From Isohypsibius dastychi (Eukaryota > Tardigrada > Eutardigrada > Parachela > Isohypsibiidae): a DNA stretch of 15,600 nucleotides. Shown in pieces: positions 1 to 9,010 of the stretch. The translations under genes were made by a program, and so were the position numbers. The notes beneath the pieces were generated by a model that did not search any database, was not told the DNA's origin, and saw only the letters and a program-made list of their open reading frames with translations. The DNA is taken from the NCBI GenBank assembly GCA_034696485.1, contig JAQIWT010000743.1, positions 1 to 15,600 on the forward strand. The letters are read 5' to 3'. Numbering within the stretch: the first letter of the stretch is position 1; each line of letters begins with the position of its first letter.

Positions 1-2
1 TC

Positions 3-186
3 CCCCTGGAGTCGATCGCTCTAGGTGCGTTTTTTCGGAAACCGATTGCTCCCCCGCAATTTTTTTGCGACTTTTTTCTCGACCCATCGCGTGGGTGCTA
101 CAATTGCTCCCCGGGGGTTCCCGAGCTCGATCCGTCCCTGGACGAGGATGAGGATCAGGACCATACAGCAGGAAATTACACTCATG
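3..186 (+). other. GC-rich open stretch at window edge, possible partial exon
   Basis: The frame starting at nt 3 is open through this GC-rich stretch and ends in an acidic peptide (LDPSLDEDEDQDH) just before a weak donor-like GTGATT at 187. The base composition falls abruptly to AT-rich after about 200. The motif ATTGCTCCCC occurs twice (about 48 and 101), so this could equally be a repeat. No start codon, domain or homologue is recognised. Treat it as a possible 3' exon edge or a repeat fragment. Confidence 0.18.
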
Positions 187-545
187 GTGATTCAATATTG
201 ATATATACTGAGATAAATTTGAATATTATAATATTTAAAATATATCTTTTCAATGTTATAAAATATTTTCTATTAGATTTCACATATTTAACTTATTCCT
301 GAAGCTGCACTGCAAAGGAGGTTCCAAAAGTGCGCGAACGCGAAATTTTCAGAATGTCCGCCGGTGCGTGATTGTTCGCACTGCAAACGATTATATATAG
401 TTTACCGCTCTCATCTGAATTCAATTGTGGCACCGGACCATTTATTAGCGTTCTTCTCCAGTCACGTCATTAAACACATTGTAAGTTAAGCAACCAGACT
501 TATCGATATAAGGTTTGAATAACTTAGGAGCAAACAATACGCCAA
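187..545. other. AT-rich intergenic stretch, no gene seen
   Basis: This stretch is mostly AT-rich, with a TATATATA-like run near 392-399. It would hold the 3' flank of the minus-strand gene that ends at 546. I see no open frame, repeat or clear polyadenylation signal worth annotating. Confidence 0.5.
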
Positions 546-1175
546 TTAGATTGCGGGGGTACTTTTCTTGATACCGACAACGTTACCTAACGATTGATGT
601 GAAGTAAGACTTCTAATTCCACAATAGCCACTGTTACCATTATGAACATAATAATAATACCTGCATATGGACAGCAAAGTGCAGATTTTTTCACACTCAC
701 TAACCGAATGAACGTTGTTCTGAAAAAGGAGCACGGAAGCGTAATGGAAGAGATTAGCAATGGCATATGATGAATGTCGCATATATTCCACGTTCTCCAA
801 GTCCCTCCAAACCACAACACCTTCCCCATCACGCTTTTCCGTACTTTTGGCCGCTTGAATGAACTGGCAACTGTTATTCGAAGTTCGGTAAAAGTAAATG
901 TCACAATTGCTTCTGACTGCGCATATTTTTTGACAAAAAATGGGATCAAGAGTACCCATTGAAAACGTATCGATATAAACAGCAAGCCCAGATGGTCCGT
1001 TAACGGAAGCGTTCCTCAAGATCAAAAAATTGCCACTAGTTTCTTGCACAAAGGTACTTGGAGCAGCCTGTCAAAAGGAGAAATGTTAGAAATATGGGAG
1101 ATCACCAGTGCTCGTTTCTAGCCTTACCCACGCGAAAGTCAATACATTTAGAAGAAGGCAAGCTTTAGAAGACAT
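546..1175 (-). CDS. Secreted PAN/Apple-like two-module protein, 2 exons
   Basis: Model: exon 1 is 1175-1128 and exon 2 is 1067-546, with a 60-bp phase-0 intron (donor GTAAGG, acceptor TTTTGACAG), giving 189 aa. The start at 1175 is chosen because exon 1 encodes a hydrophobic signal-peptide-like N terminus (MSSKACLLLNVLTFAWA), so the product is probably secreted. The rest holds two cysteine modules. Cys61, 65, 71 and 83 give C-x3-C-x5-C-x11-C; Cys141, 145, 151 and 165 give C-x3-C-x5-C-x13-C. Each has a Tyr-rich stretch after the third Cys (DIYFYR; RYYYYV). This spacing recalls PAN/Apple domains, which are disulfide-bonded protein- or carbohydrate-binding modules common in nematode secreted proteins. 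Asn35-Ala-Ser is a possible N-glycosylation site. No enzyme motif is visible. The family call is by pattern only; a nematode-specific Cys-rich family is the alternative. Confidence 0.6.
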
Positions 1176-1971
1176 TTTATCCGATCAATGGAGCCGTCCG
1201 TATACATCTGGTCTTTGCATTCAGTGGCGCGTGGCTTTTATATCAGCTGGATGTGCTCTGAAATAACTGGCTTCTGGGTTCGACCTTTGTCGGCAGAAAC
1301 ATCTCCGCCGAACGGACCCGTCTTTTGTGCAATCTATAAACTTCTGAACCAATAGAGTATGAGTGCTTGCTGATGTTTGTTTAAACATGGACACCAACCT
1401 GTGATGGCAAAAAACAAATTTGCAGTTCAAAAGGTTATGTTTTATGTGCTGCAGTTGCGTTCAAATATCTCACCGCCAAAGCATCACCCGGCGCCAGATA
1501 AGCGCATGAATTGATACGGCTTCCCATATGAAAGCCATATTTGTCTAGGATTTCAATCTGAAAGTTCTATGAACTACAATGGTCAGCCCGATATGGCTTT
1601 CATCTGCCTATGAATGCCGTATGTTCTGTTAGGAGTCATATTTAATCAGTATGATTTTCTATCGGCCGTATTTGGTCCGTATTTTTACACTACGATATGT
1701 TATGCTATGGCTTTGTTGCTGGTTGAATTTTATAGGGTTCGCATGCCAGTATTACTCCCATATCCTGCAGCGCTTATCAAACAGCAAAATAAATAGCATA
1801 TAAATATGAAATCAACTGCTATGTTTTCGTTTCAATACTGGAACTCAAAATCTGACAAATACCGCATTTGCGTTTTTTCTGATCCTGAAAAAATGGTTAA
1901 CCATACGGGTCGCGGAGGATCCGCCACGAAGTATGACGCTGATCGGTAAATAAGTCATTTGACCTTGCAAA
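1176..1971. other. Intergenic stretch, no gene supported
   Basis: The open frames here are short and look random in composition. The only structure seen is the stem-loop at 1514-1622 (listed separately) and a 9-bp inverted match GATAAGCGC (1497-1505) / GCGCTTATC (1770-1778) around it, which may be chance. Confidence 0.45.
1514..1622. repeat. Imperfect stem-loop, possible small MITE core
   Basis: ATGAAAGCCATAT (1528-1540) is exactly inverted as ATATGGCTTTCAT (1591-1603). Outside these, ATACGGC (1514-1520) pairs with GCCGTAT (1616-1622). Together they form a roughly 109-bp hairpin with a 50-bp loop. No target duplication is evident, so calling it a mobile element is inference. Confidence 0.4.
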
Positions 1972-2457
1972 ATGGACTCTACAACTGCAACGACTGTGGC
2001 ATTTCTATCAAGAGGAGAACACATGCGTCGACGTGAAAGGGATTTTCACCTTCGCCGCAGATCGCGATCATGCTCGCCGGTTTTGGTAGCAGGTAATAGC
2101 TGAATATTTTTCTCGATTTATGGTTGGCTCATATTTCAGTGGTAAGTTCTACGTCCAAACTTTGATTCAGAGGAAGACGGACTGGAAGTTGAGCCAGATC
2201 TTCGCTTCAGATTAGTTAGTCCGCCGGCCGACGAGCCCGAACCAGTCATTTTCAGCGCTGACCCAAGAGTTTTGTTGAAAATAATCCAGTTTGCGCATGG
2301 AATATCTCATCGCAGAATACTCAGTGTACTCCAGCTGCTCAAACTGAATGCGAACTTCAAAAACGTAACGCATCAGGATGTCACACCGAAAGTCAACAAT
2401 ATTGTCCAAAGCCGATCTTGCTCGTCAGCTGAAAAGGGAGCTGAATGTATTATGTAG
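1972..2457 (+). CDS. Candidate two-exon gene of unknown function, possibly decayed
   Basis: Exon 1 (1972-2092) begins with ATG and encodes an Arg-rich segment (RRRERDFHLRRRSRS). It ends at a GTAATA donor. An acceptor at 2170 (TTTGATTCAG) leaves a 78-bp phase-1 intron and continues in frame through 2171-2457, for 135 aa. Exon 2 starts acidic (EEDGLEVEPD) and contains a helical stretch (LLKIIQFAHGISHRRILSVL). Near 2408 a different frame becomes the more protein-like one (ADLARQLKRELNVL) up to a GTAAAT donor at 2460, which suggests a frameshift and a longer original gene. Further exon-like pieces follow to about 2690. I do not recognise the family. Either a real small gene or a multi-exon pseudogene. 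Confidence 0.35.
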
Positions 2458-2739
2458 TGGTAAATTAAAGCATGTCATTAGTTTGAGAGAAAGCAAGGTA
2501 ATTTTCCAACAGCGCACCCATCAACTAAGGCGACACTTTCGCAGCAGTATCGCCATTGATTCAAATGGAAAACATTTTGCAGAGTAACTATCTCAGGGAC
2601 ATTCCTAATACAAATATAATCTGATCTGTTTCAGTAGAGAAAATCACATCGTGGGACCCAATGAAATTCCGACAAAATGGGGTGATTGCTGACTGTAGAG
2701 ACGGACTGTATTATCAGCGTTGGAGGCTGCCTTTTCGCC

Positions 2740-3290
2740 ATGTAGTTTTAGTCTCACGACAGTTCGTTCTCGTCATTTGGTCCAAACGACATTTCGTCCT
2801 TGGCGACATTTCGTTTTTCCACACTTTGGACATGGCGACATCTCGTACTCGTACTTTGCCGTCATTAGCGACAGAACGTCTGATACTTCAATGTCCCTAC
2901 CGTCAGTTGGTCACTCACTCGTTTTGTCCTACACAAAAACAGTTAAGCTGCACCATTAATGAACGTTTCGTTTGTCAGATAGTCATGTGATGCATTTCGA
3001 AATTCTCGTGGTTTTAATTGAGTCATACCTTGGTTTCACTTCGCTTTTGTTTTTGATGTTTGAAAAAAATGTCTCCGGGACTGAATGAAAAGCAGCCGAA
3101 ATGTCGCCAAGACCTACTGTCTCTTGAACGATACGTCGTAAGGACGAGAAGAAGCTAGGACCGAAAGTCGGCATGCAAAAGCTGTCGCTATACTAGTTGT
3201 CTTTGGACGAGAGGTCCTCGGACCAGATGTCACAGGACGAGATGGTTTCAAGGACCAACTGTCGCGGGACGAAGTGACGTGCAGCCTATT
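2740..3290. repeat. Degenerate 15-bp-period repeat in two inverted halves
   Basis: The right half (about 3093-3285) carries units of the type GGACGAGATGTCNNN at 3205, 3220, 3235 and 3252, a period of 15-17 bp. The left half (about 2750-2870) carries the reverse complement (CGACATTTCGTCC-like). CTTGGCGACATTTCG (2799-2813) is an exact inverted match to 3097-3111. Open frames on either strand here are by-products of the repeat. It resembles a satellite-like foldback repeat; the spacer 2890-3090 has no recognisable content. Confidence 0.6.
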
Positions 3291-3479
3291 TGAAGACAGT
3301 GATGCCTCAGTGTGGCCATTTTTCTTGACTTGCATCGAAATCTTCAAAGGAGACAGGTAATTAATTAAATTTCAAATAGCATGGTTTGAATTTATCATAA
3401 TTCTGACAGAATTTTGATTACAAAAAAAAGTCTGAACGAGGAAAATCAAAGTGCATTCTCTGATATGATCTGGTTGCAG

Positions 3480-4070
3480 CAACAAATCGCTGGGACTGCT
3501 GGTGAGAAGATCAACCAGCAAACAGCTGGTATTCATGAACATTACAGGGAATATCAGCGAAGGATGGCGGAGGCATGAGCTGACTAATCAGGCAGTGAAA
3601 GGACAGCGTCCACAAGTTAAAATCGGCGGACCAGAACTACCAGTCGCGATTCAAGTCAGAATGGAAACCGAAGCGGAAGCTTGTCTGCGATGATTGGAAA
3701 TTGCTGCCCGTGAAGGTTTCATTGGAGGAGACAAAGATCACTATCAGGCAGCTTCGGTGGCTCACTCCGAGCTTGTTCGTCGACTTCAGAGCATCGCATC
3801 GGGAAAAGGTGTCGGAGAACACCCGCGTCGACAAGTCGAAAAAGCTATTCGGAATTTGATGATCATGGAGCGAGGCCTGCACAAGTCACCGGAAGTTAAA
3901 GCGATGTTGGATAGGCTTGAACTTTTTATGGGAACGTGCCAACTTGCCAAGCCCGAACTAGCCTTTTGAGACGAAACGGGATGATGACGACAAAGATGAT
4001 AAGGATCGTGGAAAACATCAGCCGTTATCGAACTGGGCAACGAAAAGCGTCACCAAACCTGCACGAACTT
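3480..4070 (+). pseudogene. Broken gene or exon of unknown family
   Basis: The block is bounded by an acceptor-like TTGCAG (ends 3479) and a donor GTGAGT (4071), and much of it reads like real protein, but in three successive frames. The first frame gives QQIAGTAGEKINQQ through HYREYQRRMAEA and stops at 3576. A second frame continues ELTNQAVKGQRPQVKIGG to a TGA at 3691-3693. The same frame resumes directly with LEIAAREGFIGGDKDHYQ and HPRRQVEKAIRNL, an amphipathic helical region, to a stop at 3967. The third frame then carries a charged tail (ETKRDDDDKDDKDRG) to the donor. Two frameshifts plus one nonsense codon make decay the simplest reading. The family is not recognised. Confidence 0.5.
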
Positions 4071-4153
4071 GTGAGTGTTGTCATCATATTTTGGGGGAAT
4101 CGTGAATTTCATTTTGATAAAGAAATATCAGTAACGGAAATTCTCAACTCTAC

Positions 4154-4244
4154 CATTTAACCGAGTTTTGTGAGATTCAATTATCTCGGGTTGTAGAGAC
4201 GCAACCCAGCCATTTCCGAAGTTTTGTGAGATTCGATTATTTCG
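4154..4244. repeat. Imperfect tandem repeat, two 35-bp copies
   Basis: The core GTTTTGTGAGATTC followed by RATTATYTCG occurs at 4154-4188 and again at 4211-4244. Each copy is preceded by CATTT, and the copies sit about 57 bp apart. The surrounding 4071-4450 region shows no gene. Confidence 0.6.
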
Positions 4245-4363
4245 ATGTCTCACAAGCAGATTTCTGTAATTACAAAGAGTTTCGGTAGTGATGGAAGAGC
4301 GAATTGGATTGCACCGGAGCATAACGGAAGCATTTGGTTTGACCGGAATCACCTTAGTTAAAT

Positions 4364-4378
4364 GCGGCGCTTCGCCGC
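4364..4378. repeat. Perfect GC-rich hairpin GCGGCG-CTT-CGCCGC
   Basis: Six-base arms are separated by a three-base loop, in otherwise AT-rich sequence. There is no gene immediately upstream to suggest a termination role. It is a repeat-like oddity. Confidence 0.5.
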
Positions 4379-4451
4379 TTTTCCCTGTATCGTCTGTTTA
4401 GCCAAACGGCGCTCTTTCATTTTGATTTCCCATCTGGAAATCAGTCTTATC

Positions 4452-4652
4452 TCAACAACCGATTTCCATCATCAATTCTACATTCTTCTTTATTATTAAA
4501 TATCTGTGGAATTGCTGCAGCATTTTGGTTCGTTCAGGGAAACTCATTAGGTTTATCAAATCCATCTCCCGAATCCGTTTCGACGTCTTCCGCCTTCGTG
4601 CCGTCTTCGTCGGAATCAATTTGGGAAACACTTCGTCCGTCATCTGCTTCAA
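4452..4652 (-). other. Basic open frame, possible 3' exon of a lost gene
   Basis: This minus-strand frame (about 66 codons) is strongly basic and helical, with TKTARRRKTSKRIRE followed by MSFPERTKMLQQFH, and ends in a stop. It extends a few codons upstream to about 4658, where the 85-bp inverted repeat begins. A CTAG acceptor-like site lies exactly at that border. The coding look and the abrupt border suggest that the inverted duplication replaced or invaded the upstream exon. No family is recognised and no start codon is certain. Confidence 0.3.
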
Positions 4653-4658
4653 ACGCCT

Positions 4659-4954
4659 AGCGCCGCTGAAGTGTTGATCAACGAAGAGACTGTGGAGGAG
4701 GAATTCATCTGTGAATTACTGTGCGTAACATCAGAATCTTCGAGTGTGAAACCTTGATATTCCGGTTGCAAGGAAATCAAGTATACACGAAGAAGAAGTT
4801 GTTGTTGGGCTGAGCTGATGTTGACCACAGTCCTCCTTCCAGAATAAAATAACAGGGATTCCGTCGGAGTCGAAGATTCTGATGTTACGCACAGGAATTC
4901 ACAGATGAATTCCTCTTCCACAGTCTCTTCGTTGATCAACACTTCAGCGGCGCT
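4659..4954. repeat. 85-bp near-perfect inverted repeat with 126-bp loop
   Basis: The left arm 4659-4743 and right arm 4870-4954 are reverse complements at 83 of 85 positions. The duplicated segment is coding-like: the minus strand of the right arm (and the plus strand of the left arm) encodes SAAEVLINEETVEEEF. The minus-strand frame 5104-4649 runs through both arms without a stop, including a basic N-terminal part (HGTKIYKWDDLGYRLRNR). Such a recent inverted duplication of an exon would give a strong hairpin transcript if transcribed. Confidence 0.85.
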
Positions 4955-5215
4955 CAGCTTCTTAATTCTAACAATGCGATTTCTCAGTCGGTATCCTAGA
5001 TCATCCCATTTATATATTTTTGTACCATGCAGGATTTTTTTTCTTTTTAGTGAGCTATGAACCAACTGGATGGCACCTCCCGTTAAGAGTCTGCAATTTT
5101 TCAAAAAACATCAGTTAAACTCAATCCCCCACATGGTAGTTCCAATCATAACACTGTTATGGTACCCGCACTGTGACTTGCAGCGTTAGCTTCTTGATTC
5201 TGATTTCTGAAAATA

Positions 5216-5637
5216 CTTTTTCGGAGTTTTTTTCTGGATTTGCCAGGGTAGCCTTTATACTTCACGCAGTAACAACATTGATTTGAAAAATAAAGAGTCT
5301 GGAAATGTGGGATGCGTATTGGGCCGCAAAAAGCGGAACGCTAGTCTATCAAGCTGCTCAGCTTCAAGTTGAAACTCCTTTTCACTTCCTATGACAGAGA
5401 TTTATTGGTGAATTAGGAAGTTGTTACTGAAACCGAAAATGAGATAAGGAATTAGGGCGATGCATCGAAGGATCAAAAATGTCTTTTTTGTCTTTCGTGC
5501 TACTAAGCTGGTTTCTGGTCAAGACTTGGACCCCGCTTACTTCCGGATTTATCATTCCGTCAAATTTATCTTGCAACTGCTTGAAGAATGGAGGATGTCC
5601 TGGCCAAATCCAGGAAGAAACCCCCAAAAAAAGATAG
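5216..5637. mobile_element. Nested ~422-bp MITE-like insertion with TA flanks
   Basis: The right foldback arm is continuous where the left arm is interrupted, so this segment was inserted after the inverted arms formed. Both ends are flanked by TA (5214-5215, 5638-5639). The termini are imperfectly inverted: CTTTTTCGG, then CTGGATTTGCCAGG (5234-5247), against CCTGGCCAAATCCAGG (5599-5614) near the right end. TA duplication would fit a Tc1/mariner-type non-autonomous element, but the ends are too diverged to be sure. No credible gene inside. Confidence 0.5.
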
Positions 5638-6004
5638 TATAAGCCGCGCTGATATATGAGTTTGATTGGTTGTTGTGGTTTTCGTCAATCAAGCTGGCAG
5701 CCAGCCTTCGCGTTATAGGTAACGTGTATAATGAGCTTGTAATCCTGCAACTGCCACGATTTTATTGAATCTAGACCACCTCTCCTCCTGATCAACATGG
5801 AATTATTATGAACATCATCATATTTAAAACTTCGATGGAACATTATCAGCAGAGGAGGAGAACGTAGAGAGTCGGAAACTGCCTATCCCGACCACCGTAC
5901 CGAGGACAAGTCAGTTCCTTCGCAGTATAATCTGCAGAGCTTTTTGATGGTTCATCGTTGCTCATTTGGCCGAGTTTCCAACAGAAAAATTCGCAAAAAC
6001 ATAA

Positions 6005-6488
6005 GGCCAAAAGCGCAGGATGGGGATCAAACTGTTCTAAGGCAAACTGCTCGAACTAAAGCAGAATATGTACACCCGTTTCCCCAAAAAAGCCTTTAGG
6101 CTTCAAGTACATCAGCAACGAGTTCTCGATGAATATTTGCTCATCAAGTCATCTCTATTAAAGAACCAAAGAATTGACTCCAAAAAAACCAGCTAGTTTG
6201 TATTCAGAAAATCTGCTTCTGAATCGGTGCTCGAAAAAATGTCCAATGGAAACGTACATGTACACTTGATTTGAACTGAGAGCTCCTGCACATCCTGTTA
6301 ATCTCAAATCCCTAATTTTTCACGTCGAGTCGAAATCATCAAAAAGCGCATGAAAGAGAGGATGATGAATGAACAAATCAAGCGCGAAATCAATGCGATT
6401 TTGGGAATTTTGTATGCATCTCTGGCTGCCAGCTTGATTGGGCATTTTGTCACGGCACAGTTGGATCCCTTCTCCCATGCTTTCAGGG
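6005..6488. other. Centre of the foldback element, no gene
   Basis: This is the spacer between the foldback arms. It holds an extra copy of CTGGCTGCCAGCTTGATTG (6422-6440) also found in both arms. Overlapping short frames on both strands show no recognisable protein. Confidence 0.5.
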
Positions 6489-6916
6489 TTATGTTTTTGC
6501 GAATTTTTCTGTTGGAAACTCGGCCAAATGAGCAACGATGTACCATCAAAAAGCTCTGCAGATTATACTGCGAAGGAACTGACTTGTCCTCGGTACGGTG
6601 GTCGGAATAGTCAGTTTCCGACTCTTCACGTTCTCTTCCTCTGCTGATAATGTTCCATCGAAGTTTTAAATATTATTTTCCATGTTGATCAGGAGGAGAG
6701 ATGGTCTAGATTCAATGAAATCGAGGCAGTTGCAGGTTTACAAGCTCATTTTACACGTTATAACGCGAAGGCTGGCTGCCAGCTTGATTGACGAAAACCA
6801 CAAGAACCAATCAAACTCATATATCAGCGCGGCTTATTTCCAGCATCTAACGCTGCAAGTCACGGTGCGGGTACCATAACAGTGTCATGGTTGGAACTAC
6901 CATAACTTTTTGTTTT

Positions 6917-7027
6917 ATGAAGGACCCACCAGCCGGGACTCATGACGTCAACTTTGAAGAACTTAAGAAGAAGGAAGCTAAATATGCCAGGAAGCTCAAA
7001 GGTCAGTGGTCGTGGTCCTGTCTGTAG
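6917..7027 (+). other. Short coding-like frame of unknown origin
   Basis: ATG at 6917 opens a 36-codon frame with a lysine-rich helical stretch (NFEELKKKEAKYARKLK) followed by a donor-like GTCAGT at 6991. It begins only 14 bp outside the foldback element. It may be an exon fragment of a gene disrupted by the repeats; the evidence is composition only. Confidence 0.22.
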
Positions 7028-7655
7028 TGCAAAATTTTCCGTAGAGTTACGGCTGAAACTTGCTCGTCACAGCAGAAAATTCTTTTTATGTCAGGGACAT
7101 GAAGATCAAAACTCTTTGGGAAGACCCATCTTGAGTCAGTTTACCGTGAGTAAGTTTTGCTACAAATACCCACGGGTCATTTCCAGAAGAAAATGAATAC
7201 CATTCCGCTTTGCGTACAATCGCATGATATTTTTGCATTACCAAATTAATTTATCATTACTTGAACTTATTGGCTTTTAATCTTGTAAAACTAGACTTGT
7301 TTGTTGCAGGAGATTTATTGAGTGTTGAAATGAAATGTGAATTGCATTCTCATGCTCAATTTTTCATTCTCTGTTGCTCAATCCGGTAAAAAAATCGGTT
7401 TCCTTCTGAAAAAATATTGAAAATGTTTTTTGGTCAAAAAGATACTAAATTTTTCATCAGTTGGAATTTTGAGGTCCGCGTGTTTTATGTTGTGGAACAT
7501 CAAAAAATAAGTGCGTTGAACGTAGAAATGAATGCGTTGTATCCAACTCAAGATACATATTCAATTCAATACCAGCAAAACACGGAATCTTGGCGCCGAT
7601 TTCTGTTATCATAATCTCGGCACCCCCCAACCCCCCATAAGATGAAGCTTGACCT
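7028..7655. other. Intergenic stretch, no gene supported
   Basis: AT-rich. One 65-codon plus-strand frame (7417-7614) has no recognisable motif. An acceptor-like TTTGTTGCAG lies near 7309 but cannot be connected to an upstream donor with confidence. C-rich runs occur near 7622-7636. Confidence 0.4.
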
Positions 7656-7762
7656 GGAATAATCAGATCTCCACCCAACTGTGGTTTTGCAACGTGAATT
7701 GGACGCAGATTTCGGATTGGTCAGTTTACCACGGCCCAGTTGGGCGGAGGACTGATTATTCC
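7656..7762. repeat. 107-bp hairpin repeat, possible short MITE
   Basis: The left arm 7656-7685 (starts GGAATAATCAG, then CCACCCAACTG) is inverted in the right arm 7728-7762 (CAGTTGGGCGG, then CTGATTATTCC) with a few mismatches and a short indel. No clear target duplication is seen. Confidence 0.55.
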
Positions 7763-7989
7763 ACTCACAAACTGTACTCGGCTGCATACATTCCGCAAAG
7801 CGGAATGAATTCAGATCTAATCTTAATGAAGTTCTTGAAGGTCACATTGTGGAATTTCGTCAAAAGCCAATAGACGGTCGAAAGCCAGGAAAATGGGGTA
7901 AACCGATGAAACCATTCCCTGAAATGTTGCAGAAATGGAGAAAAGGGTTCAACGATCAATTGCGCATGATGAAGAAGGTGCCGAAGTGA
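7756..7989 (+). other. Open frame of 77 codons, coding-like, unidentified
   Basis: The frame is open from 7756 to a TGA at 7987. Its second half looks like protein, with NEVLEGHIVEFRQKPIDG followed by FPEMLQKWRKGFND. There is no good start codon, and a 19-bp perfect hairpin (CATTCCGC-AAA-GCGGAATG, 7789-7807) lies inside it. It could be an exon fragment of a decayed host gene. I do not recognise the family. Confidence 0.28.
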
Positions 7990-8317
7990 AACCTCAAGAA
8001 CCTGGAAATCTAGAGTTTTTCAGATGCTGTTACACCTGTATCTTCTTGGTCTCTTTTCTTGGCAAGTTTTTGTTATCAATTCTTCAAGTCAATTTGGATT
8101 GCTATTCTCGTGATGGCAACGCTCTTGTCGTCTTGCACTGTGGAAGAGAATTAAAACGGAACGACAAACTTATCCGGTGCCAACTTATTTTAACCTCACA
8201 GCCAAACAATTTCCCGAGTCAGACAAAAAAGCCCGAGCACAGATGTTTGAGAAGTCACATTAACTTATTCCAGCCAGTTTAAAACAGATGTCCGACAGTG
8301 AGAAATTTTGTCGTGCG

Positions 8318-8425
8318 CGGCAAAAATAATGTCCGGTCGGGTGAAAATAAATCGAAAATACGGGTGACGTTTTGCCGTATAAATTTCGCCGGCAAAGTGT
8401 CCGGCTAAAAGCCCGGAAATAAATC
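8318..8425. repeat. Imperfect direct repeat pair of 36 bp
   Basis: Two copies, at 8318-8353 and 8390-8425, begin CGGCAAA, contain TGTCCGG and end GAAAATAAATC or GGAAATAAATC. The unit is GC-richer than the surroundings. The rest of 8000-8908 has no supported gene. Confidence 0.45.
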
Positions 8426-8908
8426 CTTTCACACATTTTTTGATCACTAGGGATAATGAAGATGTATCCCTCTTGTGGTATCCTCGCCATCAACGCGCCG
8501 TGCGGCTTATCTCACGAACGGTCAGTGTTTCAGATCTGCTGGCAAGTGATGTAAGAAAATTTAGTAGGCCAAAACATACCCTTTCTGCGACTTGAATAAG
8601 TTAAGGAATAAACAACCAAATTACTCCATTCAAAGTGTACTCTGTAGCGTACCGTTAAAGACCTTCTGCCAAAAAGTTTTGAACTGGTGATGGTTGCGTC
8701 ATGTCGGCCCAGAACTGACAATCTCACGGTCGAATAGTCTTTCGTCATTCGCATTTCATTTTCCCGGCCCCGGCGCAGTGTAGTAAACCCATGAAATTTT
8801 GTGGAATGAAAACCAAACTTGCAAAAGTTGATTTGCTATTGAACTTTGTGTTGTTTTAGGTTTTCAGCCACAAGAGATGCACAGATCAACGTTGCAGTTT
8901 GTATCAAC
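8426..8908. other. Left host flank of the transposon, no gene seen
   Basis: There are short open frames only and no recognisable product or repeat, up to the insertion-site duplication beginning at 8909. Confidence 0.45.
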
Positions 8909-8918
8909 AGGCATAGAC

Positions 8919-8921
8919 TTA
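8919..8921. other. Left target-site duplication TTA
   Basis: TTA directly precedes GAGCCAG and is matched by TTA at 14230-14232 after CTGGCTC. TTA/TAA is the usual PIF/Harbinger target. Confidence 0.85.
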
Positions 8922-8952
8922 GAGCCAGTTTTCGCGGACAGCTTGACCGCTT
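8922..8952 (+). repeat. Left terminal inverted repeat (31 bp)
   Basis: It begins GAGCCAGTTTTCGCGG and then reads ACAGCTTGACCGCTT. Compared with the reverse complement of 14199-14229 it differs only at positions 17 (A/C) and 27 (C/G). Confidence 0.92.
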
Positions 8953-9010
8953 GGCTTGGTCAAGAATGTGCACGTCCGGATAGAAATCACCATCTTAACG
9001 TCACCAAAAG

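Larger units (their letters stand above)
5133..6903. mobile_element. Foldback-type element with long inverted arms
   Basis: The outer arm 5133-5189 is the reverse complement of 6847-6903 (54 of 57). The inner arm 5639-6004 is the reverse complement of 6489-6837 with high identity and a few indels; weaker similarity may continue inward to about 6050 and 6440. Uninterrupted, each arm would be roughly 420-470 bp. The left arm is split by a younger insertion (5216-5637). No transposase is visible in the middle, so it is non-autonomous. No convincing target duplication is seen at 5132/6904. Open frames inside overlap on several strands and look non-coding. Confidence 0.75.

Noticed and set aside
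3114-3347. Minus-strand 77-codon frame rich in Ser, Arg and Thr
   Set aside because: It is the translation of the 15-bp repeat array, not a gene.
6304-6647. Overlapping frames on both strands in the foldback centre and right arm
   Set aside because: Mirror frames produced by the inverted repeat, with no recognisable domain.
7789-7807. Perfect hairpin CATTCCGC-AAA-GCGGAATG considered as a terminator
   Set aside because: No bacterial context, no T tract, and the genome is eukaryotic; left as a sequence oddity inside an open frame.
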